From an uncultured Roseovarius sp. (GTDB lineage Bacteria > Pseudomonadota > Alphaproteobacteria > Rhodobacterales > Rhodobacteraceae), in NCBI GenBank assembly GCA_947496175.1, contig CANMBU010000002.1, positions 496,001 through 560,000 on the forward strand: a stretch of DNA of 64,000 nt. The letters run 5' to 3'. The translations under genes and the position numbers were made by a program. Below are positions 17,992 through 26,544 of the stretch, piece after piece. Positions within the stretch are counted from its first letter, which is position 1. Every line of letters begins with the position of its first letter. The notes under the pieces were generated by a model. That model made no database searches. It was not told where the DNA came from and saw nothing but the letters and a program-made list of their open reading frames with translations.

Positions 17992-18488
17992 TGGCGGATC
18001 AAACTGGCAAACCGGCAGACCCGCAGCCTGCAACACCAAGGGCACCACGATGGATGCGCGTGACGCTTGTTGTGTCCTTGGCGCTCAATCTGCTGATCAT
18101 TGGGGCAATTGTTGGCGCTGCGAGCACGGGAAGCGGAAAATGGCGAGGTGGTGGACATGGCGACCGTTTTGGCGGTCCTCTGACGCGCGCATTCAGCGAA
18201 GAGGATCAACGCGTTCTCAAACGGCGGATGGCCATGGCGGCCATCTCAGAACGAGACACTTGGGGCGCGCACCGTTCCGCGATGAAGAACCTCGCGGAAG
18301 CTTTGCGCAAAACACCCTACGATGCTGAAGCGGTGCGTCAGGAAATGAACAATGTCCGCGACCTACTCGGGCAACGTTTCAACAGTGCACAAAATGTCCT
18401 GACGGATCACATTGCGAAGATGAGTGATGCGGAACGCTCAGTCTTGGCAGATCGTCTGGAACAAGAACTGCGCCGCCGCAGACACTAA
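17988..18488 (+). CDS. Membrane-anchored periplasmic Spy/CnrX-like sensor protein
   Basis: 166 residues with one membrane helix at about residues 24-45 (TLVVSLALNLLIIGAIVGAA) and a helical periplasmic domain rich in Arg and Glu (RDTWGAHRSAMKNLAEALR, then VRDLLGQRFNSAQNVLTDHI). Composition and pattern match the periplasmic heavy-metal sensor/LTxxQ group. GTG at 17988 or ATG at 17991 can start it. With the two preceding genes it makes a three-gene surface-stress signalling operon, in which this protein probably controls release of the sigma factor. Confidence 0.7.
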   Translation: MMADQTGKPADPQPATPRAPRWMRVTLVVSLALNLLIIGAIVGAASTGSGKWRGGGHGDRFGGPLTRAFSEEDQRVLKRRMAMAAISERDTWGAHRSAMKNLAEALRKTPYDAEAVRQEMNNVRDLLGQRFNSAQNVLTDHIAKMSDAERSVLADRLEQELRRRRH

Positions 18489-18492
18489 TGGA

Positions 18493-19923
18493 TCATGCCG
18501 CAGAGCGTCTGCAGAATGTCACCGTGCCACGCCCGCTTGATTTTGAGCCGTAAAGCGCGCGGTCTGCGCGCCGGAAGAGTGCGTCAGGTGTAAGGCAATG
18601 GCCATCTGCTCCGTTCAGCAAGGCCACGCCAAGGCTTGTGGTGACAGAGTTAGACTGTGATGCCGGACCAGAGAGTGCCCCGATTTGGATGCGCGTGTTG
18701 CGCACGGATTGGCAGATGCGACGCGCTGTCTGATTAGCCTGAGCAGGTGTGACATTGGGCAGAAGTATCATGAACTCCTCGCCGCCGATCCGCGCCACGA
18801 TGTCTTCCTTGCGCAACGACCCTGACATGATTTGCGCGACCTGGGATAAAACCGCGTCTCCGGCCGCATGACCATGGCGATCATTGATCCGTTTGAAGTG
18901 ATCCAGATCGACAAGGATCAACGCCATTTCACTCTTGTTTTGCAATGTTTCTGTGGCAAGCCGATCAAGTTGCGACATACCAAACCGGCGGTTGTAAAGC
19001 CCTGTTAAGGGATCCGTCACCGCCGCCTGCAACCCGGTTTTGACACCGGCCAGAAAGCGGTCATCTTCCATCTTGCGATTGATCTGGAGGTTCAGACGCC
19101 AATCAACCTCGCCCATATGGGTGCCATAGTCGATCACATCATGCGCCCCCATGTCCAAGGCCGTGGCCGCGAGAGGGGCTTTGGCATAGTCCATAAGTGC
19201 TATGATCTTAGCGCCTCGCGTTTGCGGAGCAGTCCGCAATTCCGCCAACGGTGCAAGCCCGTGCTCATCGTGTGCCCTACCGATTTCAAGCAAGACAGCG
19301 TCGGGATGTGTTTGCAGGTCCTTCAATCCGCGCCCGCTACGCATGTCGTACCGTTCCAGTTGATGTGTCGTGGCCGAGGACAGCTCGTTGTAGAAGCGGT
19401 GCCAGGACACGCCAGCTGATTTCGTATCGCGCGCTGGATGGGTGCGCGGGGTCACCGCGGCAATGCGGCCGGGTCGCAGGAACGTTGCGCGTGCATCGTC
19501 AAACCCAAAGACTTCGGCAGCTTCCGGTTTGATCCACTGATCCGTGTCTCGATGTGCATTGCGCATCAGGTTGCGCAGCCGAGCCAACAGGACCGTATCC
19601 GAAATGGGAGACGTGATCACATCTGCCGCGCCTTCGCGAAAGCGGCGCATGCGGAGTTGCGCATCATCTTCGTTAGTCAAAGCAACAATGGGTGTCTTTC
19701 GGCATCCTGGAAGTGCGTGAAGCTGATCGTGAAACGCGCCGAATCCCATATCCGTCAACTCGGATGTAACAAGGACCAAATCCGGCATTTCAGTCGCGCA
19801 GATTGCAAGCGCGTCTTGCGCGGAAGATGCCTGAAACACCGAGTAAAACGCAGAAGACAGTTTGACTTTCAAAACAATCCGATTGGTCGTGATACTATCC
19901 ACGATCAGGATATCGCCTGACAT
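18493..19923 (-). CDS. pleD: PleD-like REC-REC-GGDEF diguanylate cyclase with degenerate receiver
   Basis: 476 residues from the ATG at 19923 (MSGDILIVD, as in PleD). Domains: receiver 1 (about 1-120), a second receiver-like adaptor (about 145-275) and a GGDEF domain (about 305-470). The cyclase looks active: ARIGGEEF, with an RKED inhibitory I-site five residues before GGEEF. Receiver 1 has lost the phosphorylation residues: the phosphoacceptor Asp is Thr (VLVTSELTDMG), the second acidic residue is Ser (ILIVDS) and the conserved Lys is Ser (ITSPIS). It is divergent from a DUF3572 gene, the usual pleD neighbour in alphaproteobacteria. Confidence 0.88.
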   Translation of the reverse strand: MSGDILIVDSITTNRIVLKVKLSSAFYSVFQASSAQDALAICATEMPDLVLVTSELTDMGFGAFHDQLHALPGCRKTPIVALTNEDDAQLRMRRFREGAADVITSPISDTVLLARLRNLMRNAHRDTDQWIKPEAAEVFGFDDARATFLRPGRIAAVTPRTHPARDTKSAGVSWHRFYNELSSATTHQLERYDMRSGRGLKDLQTHPDAVLLEIGRAHDEHGLAPLAELRTAPQTRGAKIIALMDYAKAPLAATALDMGAHDVIDYGTHMGEVDWRLNLQINRKMEDDRFLAGVKTGLQAAVTDPLTGLYNRRFGMSQLDRLATETLQNKSEMALILVDLDHFKRINDRHGHAAGDAVLSQVAQIMSGSLRKEDIVARIGGEEFMILLPNVTPAQANQTARRICQSVRNTRIQIGALSGPASQSNSVTTSLGVALLNGADGHCLTPDALFRRADRALYGSKSSGRGTVTFCRRSAA

Positions 19924-20012
19924 AAGGAAACAGCCTTTCGCACTTGCCTTCAATTTGTGGCATCGACTATCCATGGCATTGGTTAAGAAACCCTTTCATG
20001 GAGTTAAACCGG

Positions 20013-20297
20013 ATGACGGCCGCGCAAGAGGCAGCTGAAACGCTTGCGCTGCAAGCTTTGGGATGGCTTGCGGCAAAGCCAGACCTTCTGGATGTGTTCA
20101 TGGGCGCCACAGGTGCCGGGCGGGATGACTTGCGCGACAGAGCGCAAGACCCTGATTTTCTTGTCTCTGTGCTGGATTTTCTGATGATGGATGATGCGTG
20201 GGTTATGGAGTTTTGCACAGCCCACAACCACCCAAACGAAGCCCCGATGCAGGCGCGTGCAGCACTGCCTGGCGGGGCGGAAGTGAACTGGACATGA
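20013..20297 (+). CDS. DUF3572 family protein
   Basis: 94 residues from the ATG at 20013, with GGAG at 20000-20003; an in-frame ATG at 19998 is possible. AETLALQALGWLAAKPDLLDVFMGATG and FLVSVLDFLMMDDAWVMEFC are the family blocks. DUF3572 genes are small, alphaproteobacterial and nearly always sit beside pleD; no function is established. It is followed after 7 bp by the HAD gene, so these two and the following transporter likely form one operon. Confidence 0.85.
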   Translation: MTAAQEAAETLALQALGWLAAKPDLLDVFMGATGAGRDDLRDRAQDPDFLVSVLDFLMMDDAWVMEFCTAHNHPNEAPMQARAALPGGAEVNWT

Positions 20298-20304
20298 ACA
20301 AAAC

Positions 20305-21012
20305 ATGGTAAGCAACGTGTCAAGAAAGGTTGATGGTCTGCTCTTTGACAAAGACGGCACGCTTTTCGATTTTCACACCACCTGGAGCAGTTGGGCGGGA
20401 CACATCATCGACAGCCTGACAGGTGGTGACGCCGCGCTGCGTGTGCGTCTGGCCGACGCCATGCATTACAATCTGGTCCAAGGACAGTTCGCGCCGACAA
20501 GCCCGATCATCGCAGGCACAAATCGAGAAGCAGCGGAATGCGTGGCCCAAGCCATTACTGATCGCTCGGTGGAAGAGCTTGAAGACTATCTCATGCACAC
20601 CTCATCCACAGCACCCCAGGCCGAGACCGTACCGCTTGCACCTTTCCTGTCGTCGCTGGCCGAATACGGTGTCTCTTTGGGCGTCATGACAAATGACACC
20701 GAATACGGTGCACGCGCCCATTTGGGGTCCGCGGGTGTGACGGACCTTTTCGATTTCATCGCGGGGTTCGATTCCGGCTTTGGCGCCAAACCCTCTCCTG
20801 ATCCCTGTCTGGCTTTTGCGCGCGCCTTGGAGTTGGACCCGGCCCGTGTTGCTATGGTGGGTGACAGCACCCATGATCTTCTCGCGGGTCGCGCGGCGGG
20901 TATGCAAACCATAGGCGTGCTCACTGGTACGGCCTTGGAGGCTGATCTTGCGCCCTTTGCGGACGTCGTCTTTCCCGATATCGGCCACATCCCGGCCTGG
21001 CTGCCTGCATGA
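20305..21012 (+). CDS. HAD-superfamily hydrolase (phosphoglycolate phosphatase-like)
   Basis: 235 residues. Motif I is LLFDKDGTLFDFH with the nucleophile and acid/base Asp, motif II is GVMTNDTE, the Lys is in FGAKPSPDP, and motif IV is VAMVGDSTHDLLAGRAAG. A helical cap lies between motifs I and II, the Gph/PGP arrangement. Small phosphorylated metabolites are the likely substrates. It overlaps the following transporter start by ATGA. Confidence 0.9.
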   Translation: MVSNVSRKVDGLLFDKDGTLFDFHTTWSSWAGHIIDSLTGGDAALRVRLADAMHYNLVQGQFAPTSPIIAGTNREAAECVAQAITDRSVEELEDYLMHTSSTAPQAETVPLAPFLSSLAEYGVSLGVMTNDTEYGARAHLGSAGVTDLFDFIAGFDSGFGAKPSPDPCLAFARALELDPARVAMVGDSTHDLLAGRAAGMQTIGVLTGTALEADLAPFADVVFPDIGHIPAWLPA

Positions 21013-21896
21013 CCAAAGCACCGCTTTATGGGGTGCTGCTTGCATTCGTGGGTACGGTGATCCTGACGCCCGATGCGCTGCTGATGCGGCTTTCGAACAT
21101 GAATGGGTTTCAAATGGCCGGATGGCGCGGGCTCTTTATGGGATCCATGATGGTGCTGGCCTGGGCTATGATCAGCCGAAGCCGTGCTGGGGATCTTGCG
21201 CGGTTGCGCACGAAACCCGGTGCACTCATCGTCCTTGCGCAAGTGTTCAATTCCACGCTGTTTTGCCTGGGCATCGCTACGGCCCCTGTGGCTGTTGTGT
21301 TGATGGGTGTTGCGGCGGTGCCTGTCTTTGCCGCCTTGCTCAGCCGCTATGTGACGCAAGAGACCACGTCGGCGGCGACTTGGGCTGCTATTGCGGCTGT
21401 TATGGCCGGAATTGGCATTGCCGTATTGGGCGGTGGGCATGGCACAGTTGCGCTCGATTGGCGCTTGATCGCGGGGGCGGGCTTTGGCCTCGGTGTGGCT
21501 TTTGCGCTTGCGCTCAATTTCGTCACCCTGCGTGCACAACCTGATTTGCCGATCCTTCTCGCCATCGGAATCGGAGCGTGGATTGCAGGTATCATTGGCT
21601 GGGCGATCACAGGCCCAGCTCAAATGATGCAGGGGGCCGTCTGGGCCATGGCTGTAACCGGTCTTGTCGTGTTGCCTGTGTCCTTCTTTATGCTCTCGCT
21701 GTCAGCGCGCCACACATTGGCCGCTAATGTCAGTCTGATCATGTTACTTGAAACTGTGCTGGGACCATTCTGGGTCTGGCTTGGTGTGGGCGAAGTTCCG
21801 ACGCAGGCAATGCTCTTGGGGGGCGCCATCGTTGTCAGCAGCCTCGGGCTGTATCTGTGGCATTTGCGGCGGCAGGCGTTGCGTGTGCTGTCATAG
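21009..21896 (+). CDS. DMT-superfamily (EamA-type) transporter
   Basis: 295 residues, ten predicted membrane helices in two EamA halves. Helix-2 region LSNMNGFQMAGWRGLFMGSMM and the C-terminal MLLETVLGPFWVWLGVGEVPT are family hallmarks. Its start overlaps the HAD phosphatase stop, so the two are probably co-translated; whether the phosphatase product is the exported compound is open. Confidence 0.85.
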   Translation: MTKAPLYGVLLAFVGTVILTPDALLMRLSNMNGFQMAGWRGLFMGSMMVLAWAMISRSRAGDLARLRTKPGALIVLAQVFNSTLFCLGIATAPVAVVLMGVAAVPVFAALLSRYVTQETTSAATWAAIAAVMAGIGIAVLGGGHGTVALDWRLIAGAGFGLGVAFALALNFVTLRAQPDLPILLAIGIGAWIAGIIGWAITGPAQMMQGAVWAMAVTGLVVLPVSFFMLSLSARHTLAANVSLIMLLETVLGPFWVWLGVGEVPTQAMLLGGAIVVSSLGLYLWHLRRQALRVLS

Positions 21897-21987
21897 GCCA
21901 TCCGCGACAGCATGTGTCGTAAAGTGACAAACCTCCACACCAAACCGATGCTTGCATAAGACCAAGCCACCAAGGAGGGCCAAGGTC

Positions 21988-23550
21988 ATGGCAGAGGCAT
22001 CTACACGCAGACGGCGCAGCGGCGGGCGGGCCGGCAACGCAACCCGGCGCGGCACAACGGTCATTGACCAGATGCCCTGGAACCCGCCGATCAACACCGA
22101 TCGTCCAATCGAGCCGCTGACCGAAGAGGGCATTCAGGCGGTCCATGACGGTGCAATGCGCATTCTTGAAGAGATAGGCGTCGAATTTCTCAACCCAGAG
22201 GCTGTGGAGGTTCTCAAAGGTTCTGGTGGATGCACGATTGACGGGGAAAACGTCCGCATGGGGCGGGATTTCGTGATGGAGATGGTGGGCAAAGCGCCGT
22301 CGCAATTTGACATCACACCGCGCAATCCAGAGCGCACTATCACTATCGGTGGTAAGCATCTGAACTTTGGCAACGTCTCTTCGCCGCCCAGCTATTGGGA
22401 TATGGAGATTGGCAAGAAGGTGACGGGCACGCGTGAGATGTGTGCCAACCTTCTGAAGTTGAGCCAATATTTCAACTGCATCCATTTCGTCGGCGGCTAC
22501 CCGGTTGAGCCGCAGGATATCCATGCCAGCATCCGTCACCTGGATGTGCTCTATGACAAGCTGACCCTCACCGACAAGGTGGCCCATGCCTATTGCCTGG
22601 GCAAGGAACGGGTTGAGGATGTGATGGAGATGGTGCGCATCGCAGGCGGGCATTCGGCTGAAGAGTTCGAGGCCAGCCCCAAGATGTATTCCAACATCAA
22701 TTCCACCTCACCGCTCAAACATGATTTCCCGATGCTCGATGGCTGGATGCGTCTGGCCCGGCGCAATCAGGGGCTGGTGGTGACACCCTTTACTTTGGCG
22801 GGCGCGATGGCGCCGGTCACGATGGCCGGAGCCGTGGCACAATCTCTCGCCGAAGGGCTTTGCGCCATCGTCCTTGCACAGATCATCCGTCCCGGTGCGG
22901 CTTGTGCGATTGGCACGTTCACGTCCAACGTGGATATGAAGTCAGGAGCACCCGCCTTTGGCACACCGGAATACATGCGCGCTACGCAAATGACCGGTCA
23001 GATGGCCCGGTTCTACGGGCTGCCCATGCGCGCCAGTGGCGTCTGCGCGGCCAACGTGCCCGATGGGCAGGCCATGTGGGAAACCTCCAACAGCCTGTGG
23101 TCGGCCGTTCAGTCCGGCGCGCATATGGTTTATCATGCCGCCGGTTGGCTTGAAGGCGGGCTGATCGCATCCCCGGAGAAATTCGTGATGGATTGCGAAA
23201 TCCTGCAGCATATTCAGCGATATATGGATCCGATGATCACAGCGACAGGGCCCGATGACATCGCCCTCGACGCCATTCGCGAAGTCGGCAATCAGGGCCA
23301 TTTCTTTGGCATTCAGCACACACAAGATCGCTACACCACCGCGTTCTATCAGCCCTACTTGAGCGATTGGCGCAATTTCGAGGCTTGGGAGGCCGCAGGC
23401 GGTATCTGGACAGCACAACGTGCACACCAGACGTTCCAGGACATCATTGGAGGGTTTGAAGCGCCACCTATTGATGAGGCAATCCGCGAGGAACTGGCCG
23501 CCTTTGTTGCGCGTCGCAAAGAGGAAGGCGGGGCTCCAACAGACTTCTAG
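21988..23550 (+). CDS. MttB-superfamily (trimethylamine methyltransferase-like) protein, non-pyrrolysine
   Basis: 520 residues from the ATG at 21988, preceded by AGGAGGG at 21973-21979. After a basic N-terminus (STRRRRSGGR) the sequence matches the MttB TIM barrel, for example GAMRILEEIGVEF and FGNVSSPPSYWDMEIGKK. The frame is open throughout with no in-frame amber, so it is a pyrrolysine-free member like the glycine betaine methyltransferase MtgB. Such enzymes move a methyl group from quaternary amines to a corrinoid protein; no corrinoid protein gene is adjacent. The substrate is unproven. Confidence 0.85.
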   Translation: MAEASTRRRRSGGRAGNATRRGTTVIDQMPWNPPINTDRPIEPLTEEGIQAVHDGAMRILEEIGVEFLNPEAVEVLKGSGGCTIDGENVRMGRDFVMEMVGKAPSQFDITPRNPERTITIGGKHLNFGNVSSPPSYWDMEIGKKVTGTREMCANLLKLSQYFNCIHFVGGYPVEPQDIHASIRHLDVLYDKLTLTDKVAHAYCLGKERVEDVMEMVRIAGGHSAEEFEASPKMYSNINSTSPLKHDFPMLDGWMRLARRNQGLVVTPFTLAGAMAPVTMAGAVAQSLAEGLCAIVLAQIIRPGAACAIGTFTSNVDMKSGAPAFGTPEYMRATQMTGQMARFYGLPMRASGVCAANVPDGQAMWETSNSLWSAVQSGAHMVYHAAGWLEGGLIASPEKFVMDCEILQHIQRYMDPMITATGPDDIALDAIREVGNQGHFFGIQHTQDRYTTAFYQPYLSDWRNFEAWEAAGGIWTAQRAHQTFQDIIGGFEAPPIDEAIREELAAFVARRKEEGGAPTDF

Positions 23551-23556
23551 ATAAAG

Positions 23557-23599
23557 GTAAATGGCTGACAACCAGCAACTAAATCCATTTACATCTTTT
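23557..23599 (+). terminator. Stem-loop with T-tract after the MttB-family gene
   Basis: GTAAATGG (23557-23564) and CCATTTAC (23585-23592) are perfect reverse complements with a 20-base loop, followed by ATCTTTTT. It begins seven bases after the stop codon. It fits an intrinsic terminator, though the loop is long and the stem AT-rich; since it also lies upstream of the H-NOX gene it could be an operator instead. Confidence 0.45.
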
Positions 23600-23644
23600 T
23601 AACACAGCCCTGCGACAGTTTCTCGGAACTTGTCGGAGGTCGTC

Positions 23645-24241
23645 ATGCATGGGCTTATAAATCGAGCCATTGAGATGTTTGTACGCCAGACCTATGGCGG
23701 CAAGGACTGGATCGCATTGACCAAAAGACTGGACCTGGGCTTCACCGAGTTCGAAGCGATGCTGACCTATGAGGATGCGGTCACGGAACAGGTCCTGGAT
23801 GGTCTTTCGACACAACTGGACAAGGACCAGTCGGACATTCTGGAAGATATCGGCACATTCCTTGTGTCACACTCCAGTGCCGAATCCTTGCGTCGCCTCC
23901 TGCGGTTTTCCGGAAGGGATTTCGTTGAATTCCTGCATTCGCTCGAAGATTTGCCGGCACGTGCGCGCTTGGCCCTTGATGATCTGAACTTGCCACGGCT
24001 GGAATTGAAAGAACACAACCTTGATCATTTCTCAGTTGTGGTCCGGGACGAAATGCAAGGGCCTGTTACGTTTGGCTATGTGCTTATGGGGCTCTTGCGC
24101 GCCCTGGCGGATGATTTTGGTGCGCTGGTTTTGTTAGAGCACAAAGGCGGGCGCGAGGGAACAGAGGTGATTTCCATCAGTCTTTTGCATAATTCCTTCA
24201 CCGAAGGTCGCCGTTTCGAACTTGCGGTGAACGCGTCATGA
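23645..24241 (+). CDS. H-NOX (heme-NO-binding) fold protein lacking the usual heme ligand
   Basis: 198 residues from the ATG at 23645, with GGAGG upstream. The N-terminus MHGLINRAIEMFVRQTYG and the whole length match H-NOX domains, which sense NO through a heme held by a proximal His and a Tyr-x-Ser-x-Arg motif. In an ungapped comparison by eye with soluble guanylate cyclase beta1 around EFLQNLDALH, this protein reads EFLHSLEDLP: the heme His is Pro104. YxSxR reads SxVxR (only Arg134 kept). It overlaps the HNOBA-GGDEF gene by ATGA. Either heme is not bound, or another residue such as His98 serves. Confidence 0.82.
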   Translation: MHGLINRAIEMFVRQTYGGKDWIALTKRLDLGFTEFEAMLTYEDAVTEQVLDGLSTQLDKDQSDILEDIGTFLVSHSSAESLRRLLRFSGRDFVEFLHSLEDLPARARLALDDLNLPRLELKEHNLDHFSVVVRDEMQGPVTFGYVLMGLLRALADDFGALVLLEHKGGREGTEVISISLLHNSFTEGRRFELAVNAS

Positions 24242-25377
24242 TTTCTTCGCCGAGCCCCAATGTAACGTCAATGCTGAATGTTCTCTGCCCCATGCATGTG
24301 GTCCTCAATGCCACCGGTCATGTGGTGCACACCGGACCGACATTGACCAAGGTGTTTGGAGGCGACAGCCTGAGCGGCAGACGGTTTTTGGAGCTTTTTG
24401 AACTCAAACGCCCCAAGCTTGGATCAAACATGCAGGATTTGCTCAGCGCCAAGGGCAAACGCCTGCATTTCATGCTGCGGCATCGATCTCGCGCTGAAAT
24501 GAAGGGTGTGCTTTTACCCTTGCCGGAAAATGGGGCGTTGGGTCCGCCAGGCGGGGCATTAATCAATCTGTCATTCGGGATATCGGTTGTTGAGGCTGTG
24601 CAGGCTTTCAACCTGAGCGATGCGGATTTTGCCATTACGGATCTGGCTGTCGAGCTTCTTTATCTGGTTGAGGCCAAATCCGCCGCGATGCAGGCCTCGC
24701 GCAAGCTCAACACAAGGCTTCAGGGGGCCAAGATCGACGCCGAAGAGCGTGCTTTTACAGATACGCTCACGGGGCTGCGCAATCGCCGTGCGTTAGAGCC
24801 GGTCGTATCGCGTCTGATCGAGACCGGTGAGGATTTCGCCCTCATGCAGCTCGATCTGGATCATTTCAAAGCGGTCAACGACACGATGGGGCATGCCGCA
24901 GGTGATCACGTTCTGCGCGAAGTGGCGGTGATCTTACGCGAAGAAACCCGAGACGGTGACACAATCATACGTGTTGGGGGGGATGAATTTGTCCTGATCT
25001 TTGCGCCGATTGTCGAAGCAAGAACACTTGCGCAGATAAGCACGCGCCTGATTGAGCGGTTACAACAGCCCATTGATTTCAACGGACAAGAGTGCCGCAT
25101 CTCTGGCAGCATCGGAAGCACCCTAAGTCGCCAGTATGAACCCCCGACCCTTGAACGTATGATGGAGGACGCCGATCTGGCGCTTTACCGGGCCAAATCA
25201 GAGGGCCGCGGGCGTCAGATTGCGTTTGACGAGCATCTGCGGGACACCGAGCCATATATGGGGGAGCTTGCAGATACCAAAAATGGGCAGTTCGCCGCGT
25301 CGCCCATCCTATTTCCGGTGCCAAGCAAAGAGCGCAGCGAATACCTTGTGCCAACTGTTCCGGATCGGTATCGCTAG
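24238..25377 (+). CDS. HNOBA-GGDEF diguanylate cyclase, partner of the H-NOX-like protein
   Basis: 379 residues. Residues about 10-140 match the H-NOX-associated (HNOBA) domain found in soluble guanylate cyclases: PMHVVLNATGHVVHTGPTL, FLELFELKRPKL, MKGVLLPLPE and FNLSDADFAITDLAVELLYL. A short coiled-coil linker (about 145-175) leads to a GGDEF domain with RVGGDEFVLIF and an RDGD I-site, both intact, so it should make cyclic di-GMP. The 4-bp overlap with the H-NOX gene supports a two-protein complex in which the H-NOX-like subunit tunes the cyclase. The C-terminal 45 residues have no recognised motif. Confidence 0.88.
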   Translation: MISSPSPNVTSMLNVLCPMHVVLNATGHVVHTGPTLTKVFGGDSLSGRRFLELFELKRPKLGSNMQDLLSAKGKRLHFMLRHRSRAEMKGVLLPLPENGALGPPGGALINLSFGISVVEAVQAFNLSDADFAITDLAVELLYLVEAKSAAMQASRKLNTRLQGAKIDAEERAFTDTLTGLRNRRALEPVVSRLIETGEDFALMQLDLDHFKAVNDTMGHAAGDHVLREVAVILREETRDGDTIIRVGGDEFVLIFAPIVEARTLAQISTRLIERLQQPIDFNGQECRISGSIGSTLSRQYEPPTLERMMEDADLALYRAKSEGRGRQIAFDEHLRDTEPYMGELADTKNGQFAASPILFPVPSKERSEYLVPTVPDRYR

Positions 25378-25408
25378 GCTAGGTACAGCAGTCAAAGGCC
25401 CGATCCAC

Positions 25409-26422
25409 ATGACCAAGGTTTTCATCACCGGAACCGCCGGATTCATCGGGTATCATCTGGCGCAGCTCTTGCTGGATGATGGCATGCAAGTCCATGGGCT
25501 CGATGGAATGACGGACTATTATGACGTCTCTCTCAAACAGCGTCGCCATCAAATGTTGATGCAAAATCAGGGGTTTGTGGCTGCCGAGGCGATGCTTGAG
25601 GATCAGGCTGCCGTGGACGCGGCCATTGATGCCTGCGCGCCTGACATCATCGTGCATCTCGCCGCCCAGGCCGGTGTGCGCTACAGCCTGGAAAACCCGC
25701 GTGCCTATATTGACGCCAATGTGGTGGGCACGTTCAACGTGATGGAGGCCGCGCGCCGTCACGAGGTGCGTCATCTTCTGATGGCGTCAACGTCCTCGGC
25801 CTATGGCGCGGAAACGGACATGCCCTATCGAGAGACGCAAAAGGCTGACACCCAGATGACGATCTACGCGGCCACTAAGAAGGCCTGCGAGTCCATGGGC
25901 CACGCCTACGCACATCTGTGGAACCTGCCGACGACCATGTTCCGGTTCTTCACTGTGTATGGTCCCTGGGGACGGCCGGATATGGCTTACTTTAAGTTCG
26001 TGGATGCCATCCTCAAAGGTCAGCCCATCGACATTTACAACCACGGCGACATGCATCGCGATTTCACTTACGTGACCGATCTCGTTAGAGGCATCCGGCT
26101 TTTGATGGATGCCGTGCCAGAACGGCCCGAAAGCCCTGAGGACATTGCCGCAGGCGACAGCCTGTCGCCCGTCGCCCCGTACCGGATCGTCAATATCGGC
26201 AATTCTCAAACCGTAAAGCTTTTGGATTTTGTGGATGCCATCGAGGAGGCGTTGGGCATGCCCGCCAAGCGCAACATGATGGAGATGCAAAAGGGCGATG
26301 TTCCGGCGACATGGGCGGACGCATCTCTGTTGCAGTCTTTGACAGGTTACCGTCCGGAGACGGACGTGCGAGACGGGATTGCGAAGTTTGTCGCCTGGTA
26401 TCGCGAGTATTACAACACATAA
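25409..26422 (+). CDS. NAD-dependent UDP-glucuronate 4-epimerase-like protein
   Basis: 337 residues from the ATG at 25409 with AAAGG upstream. It is an extended short-chain dehydrogenase: FITGTAGFIGYHLAQLLL binds NAD, and the catalytic triad lies in MASTSSAYG and YAATKKACE. VYGPWGRPDMAYFKF and GDMHRDFTYVTD are typical of UDP-glucuronate 4-epimerases (LpsL/Cap1J type), which supply UDP-galacturonate for surface polysaccharides. It follows the cyclase by 31 bp, so exopolysaccharide supply may share transcription with the cyclic-di-GMP gene. A short hairpin (ACACGC-GCCT-GCGTGT, 26422-26437) overlaps the stop. Confidence 0.9.
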   Translation: MTKVFITGTAGFIGYHLAQLLLDDGMQVHGLDGMTDYYDVSLKQRRHQMLMQNQGFVAAEAMLEDQAAVDAAIDACAPDIIVHLAAQAGVRYSLENPRAYIDANVVGTFNVMEAARRHEVRHLLMASTSSAYGAETDMPYRETQKADTQMTIYAATKKACESMGHAYAHLWNLPTTMFRFFTVYGPWGRPDMAYFKFVDAILKGQPIDIYNHGDMHRDFTYVTDLVRGIRLLMDAVPERPESPEDIAAGDSLSPVAPYRIVNIGNSQTVKLLDFVDAIEEALGMPAKRNMMEMQKGDVPATWADASLLQSLTGYRPETDVRDGIAKFVAWYREYYNT

Positions 26423-26544
26423 CACGCGCCTGCGTGTCTTCCGTGCCGCGCATGGCAGCGATCGGAATTTGACAATGGTCAAGCGTCTCGGTTACCGCTA
26501 ACAGGGCGCTCCCGCAGCTTTCCTACTACAGAGCAGGAGAACCT

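Noticed and set aside
20586..21623. 345-codon minus-strand frame across the HAD and DMT genes
   Set aside because: Spans two well-supported genes in antisense; low-complexity basic sequence typical of a shadow frame.
21988..23550. Pyrrolysine-containing trimethylamine methyltransferase
   Set aside because: The frame has no in-frame amber codon, so it is the non-pyrrolysine type.
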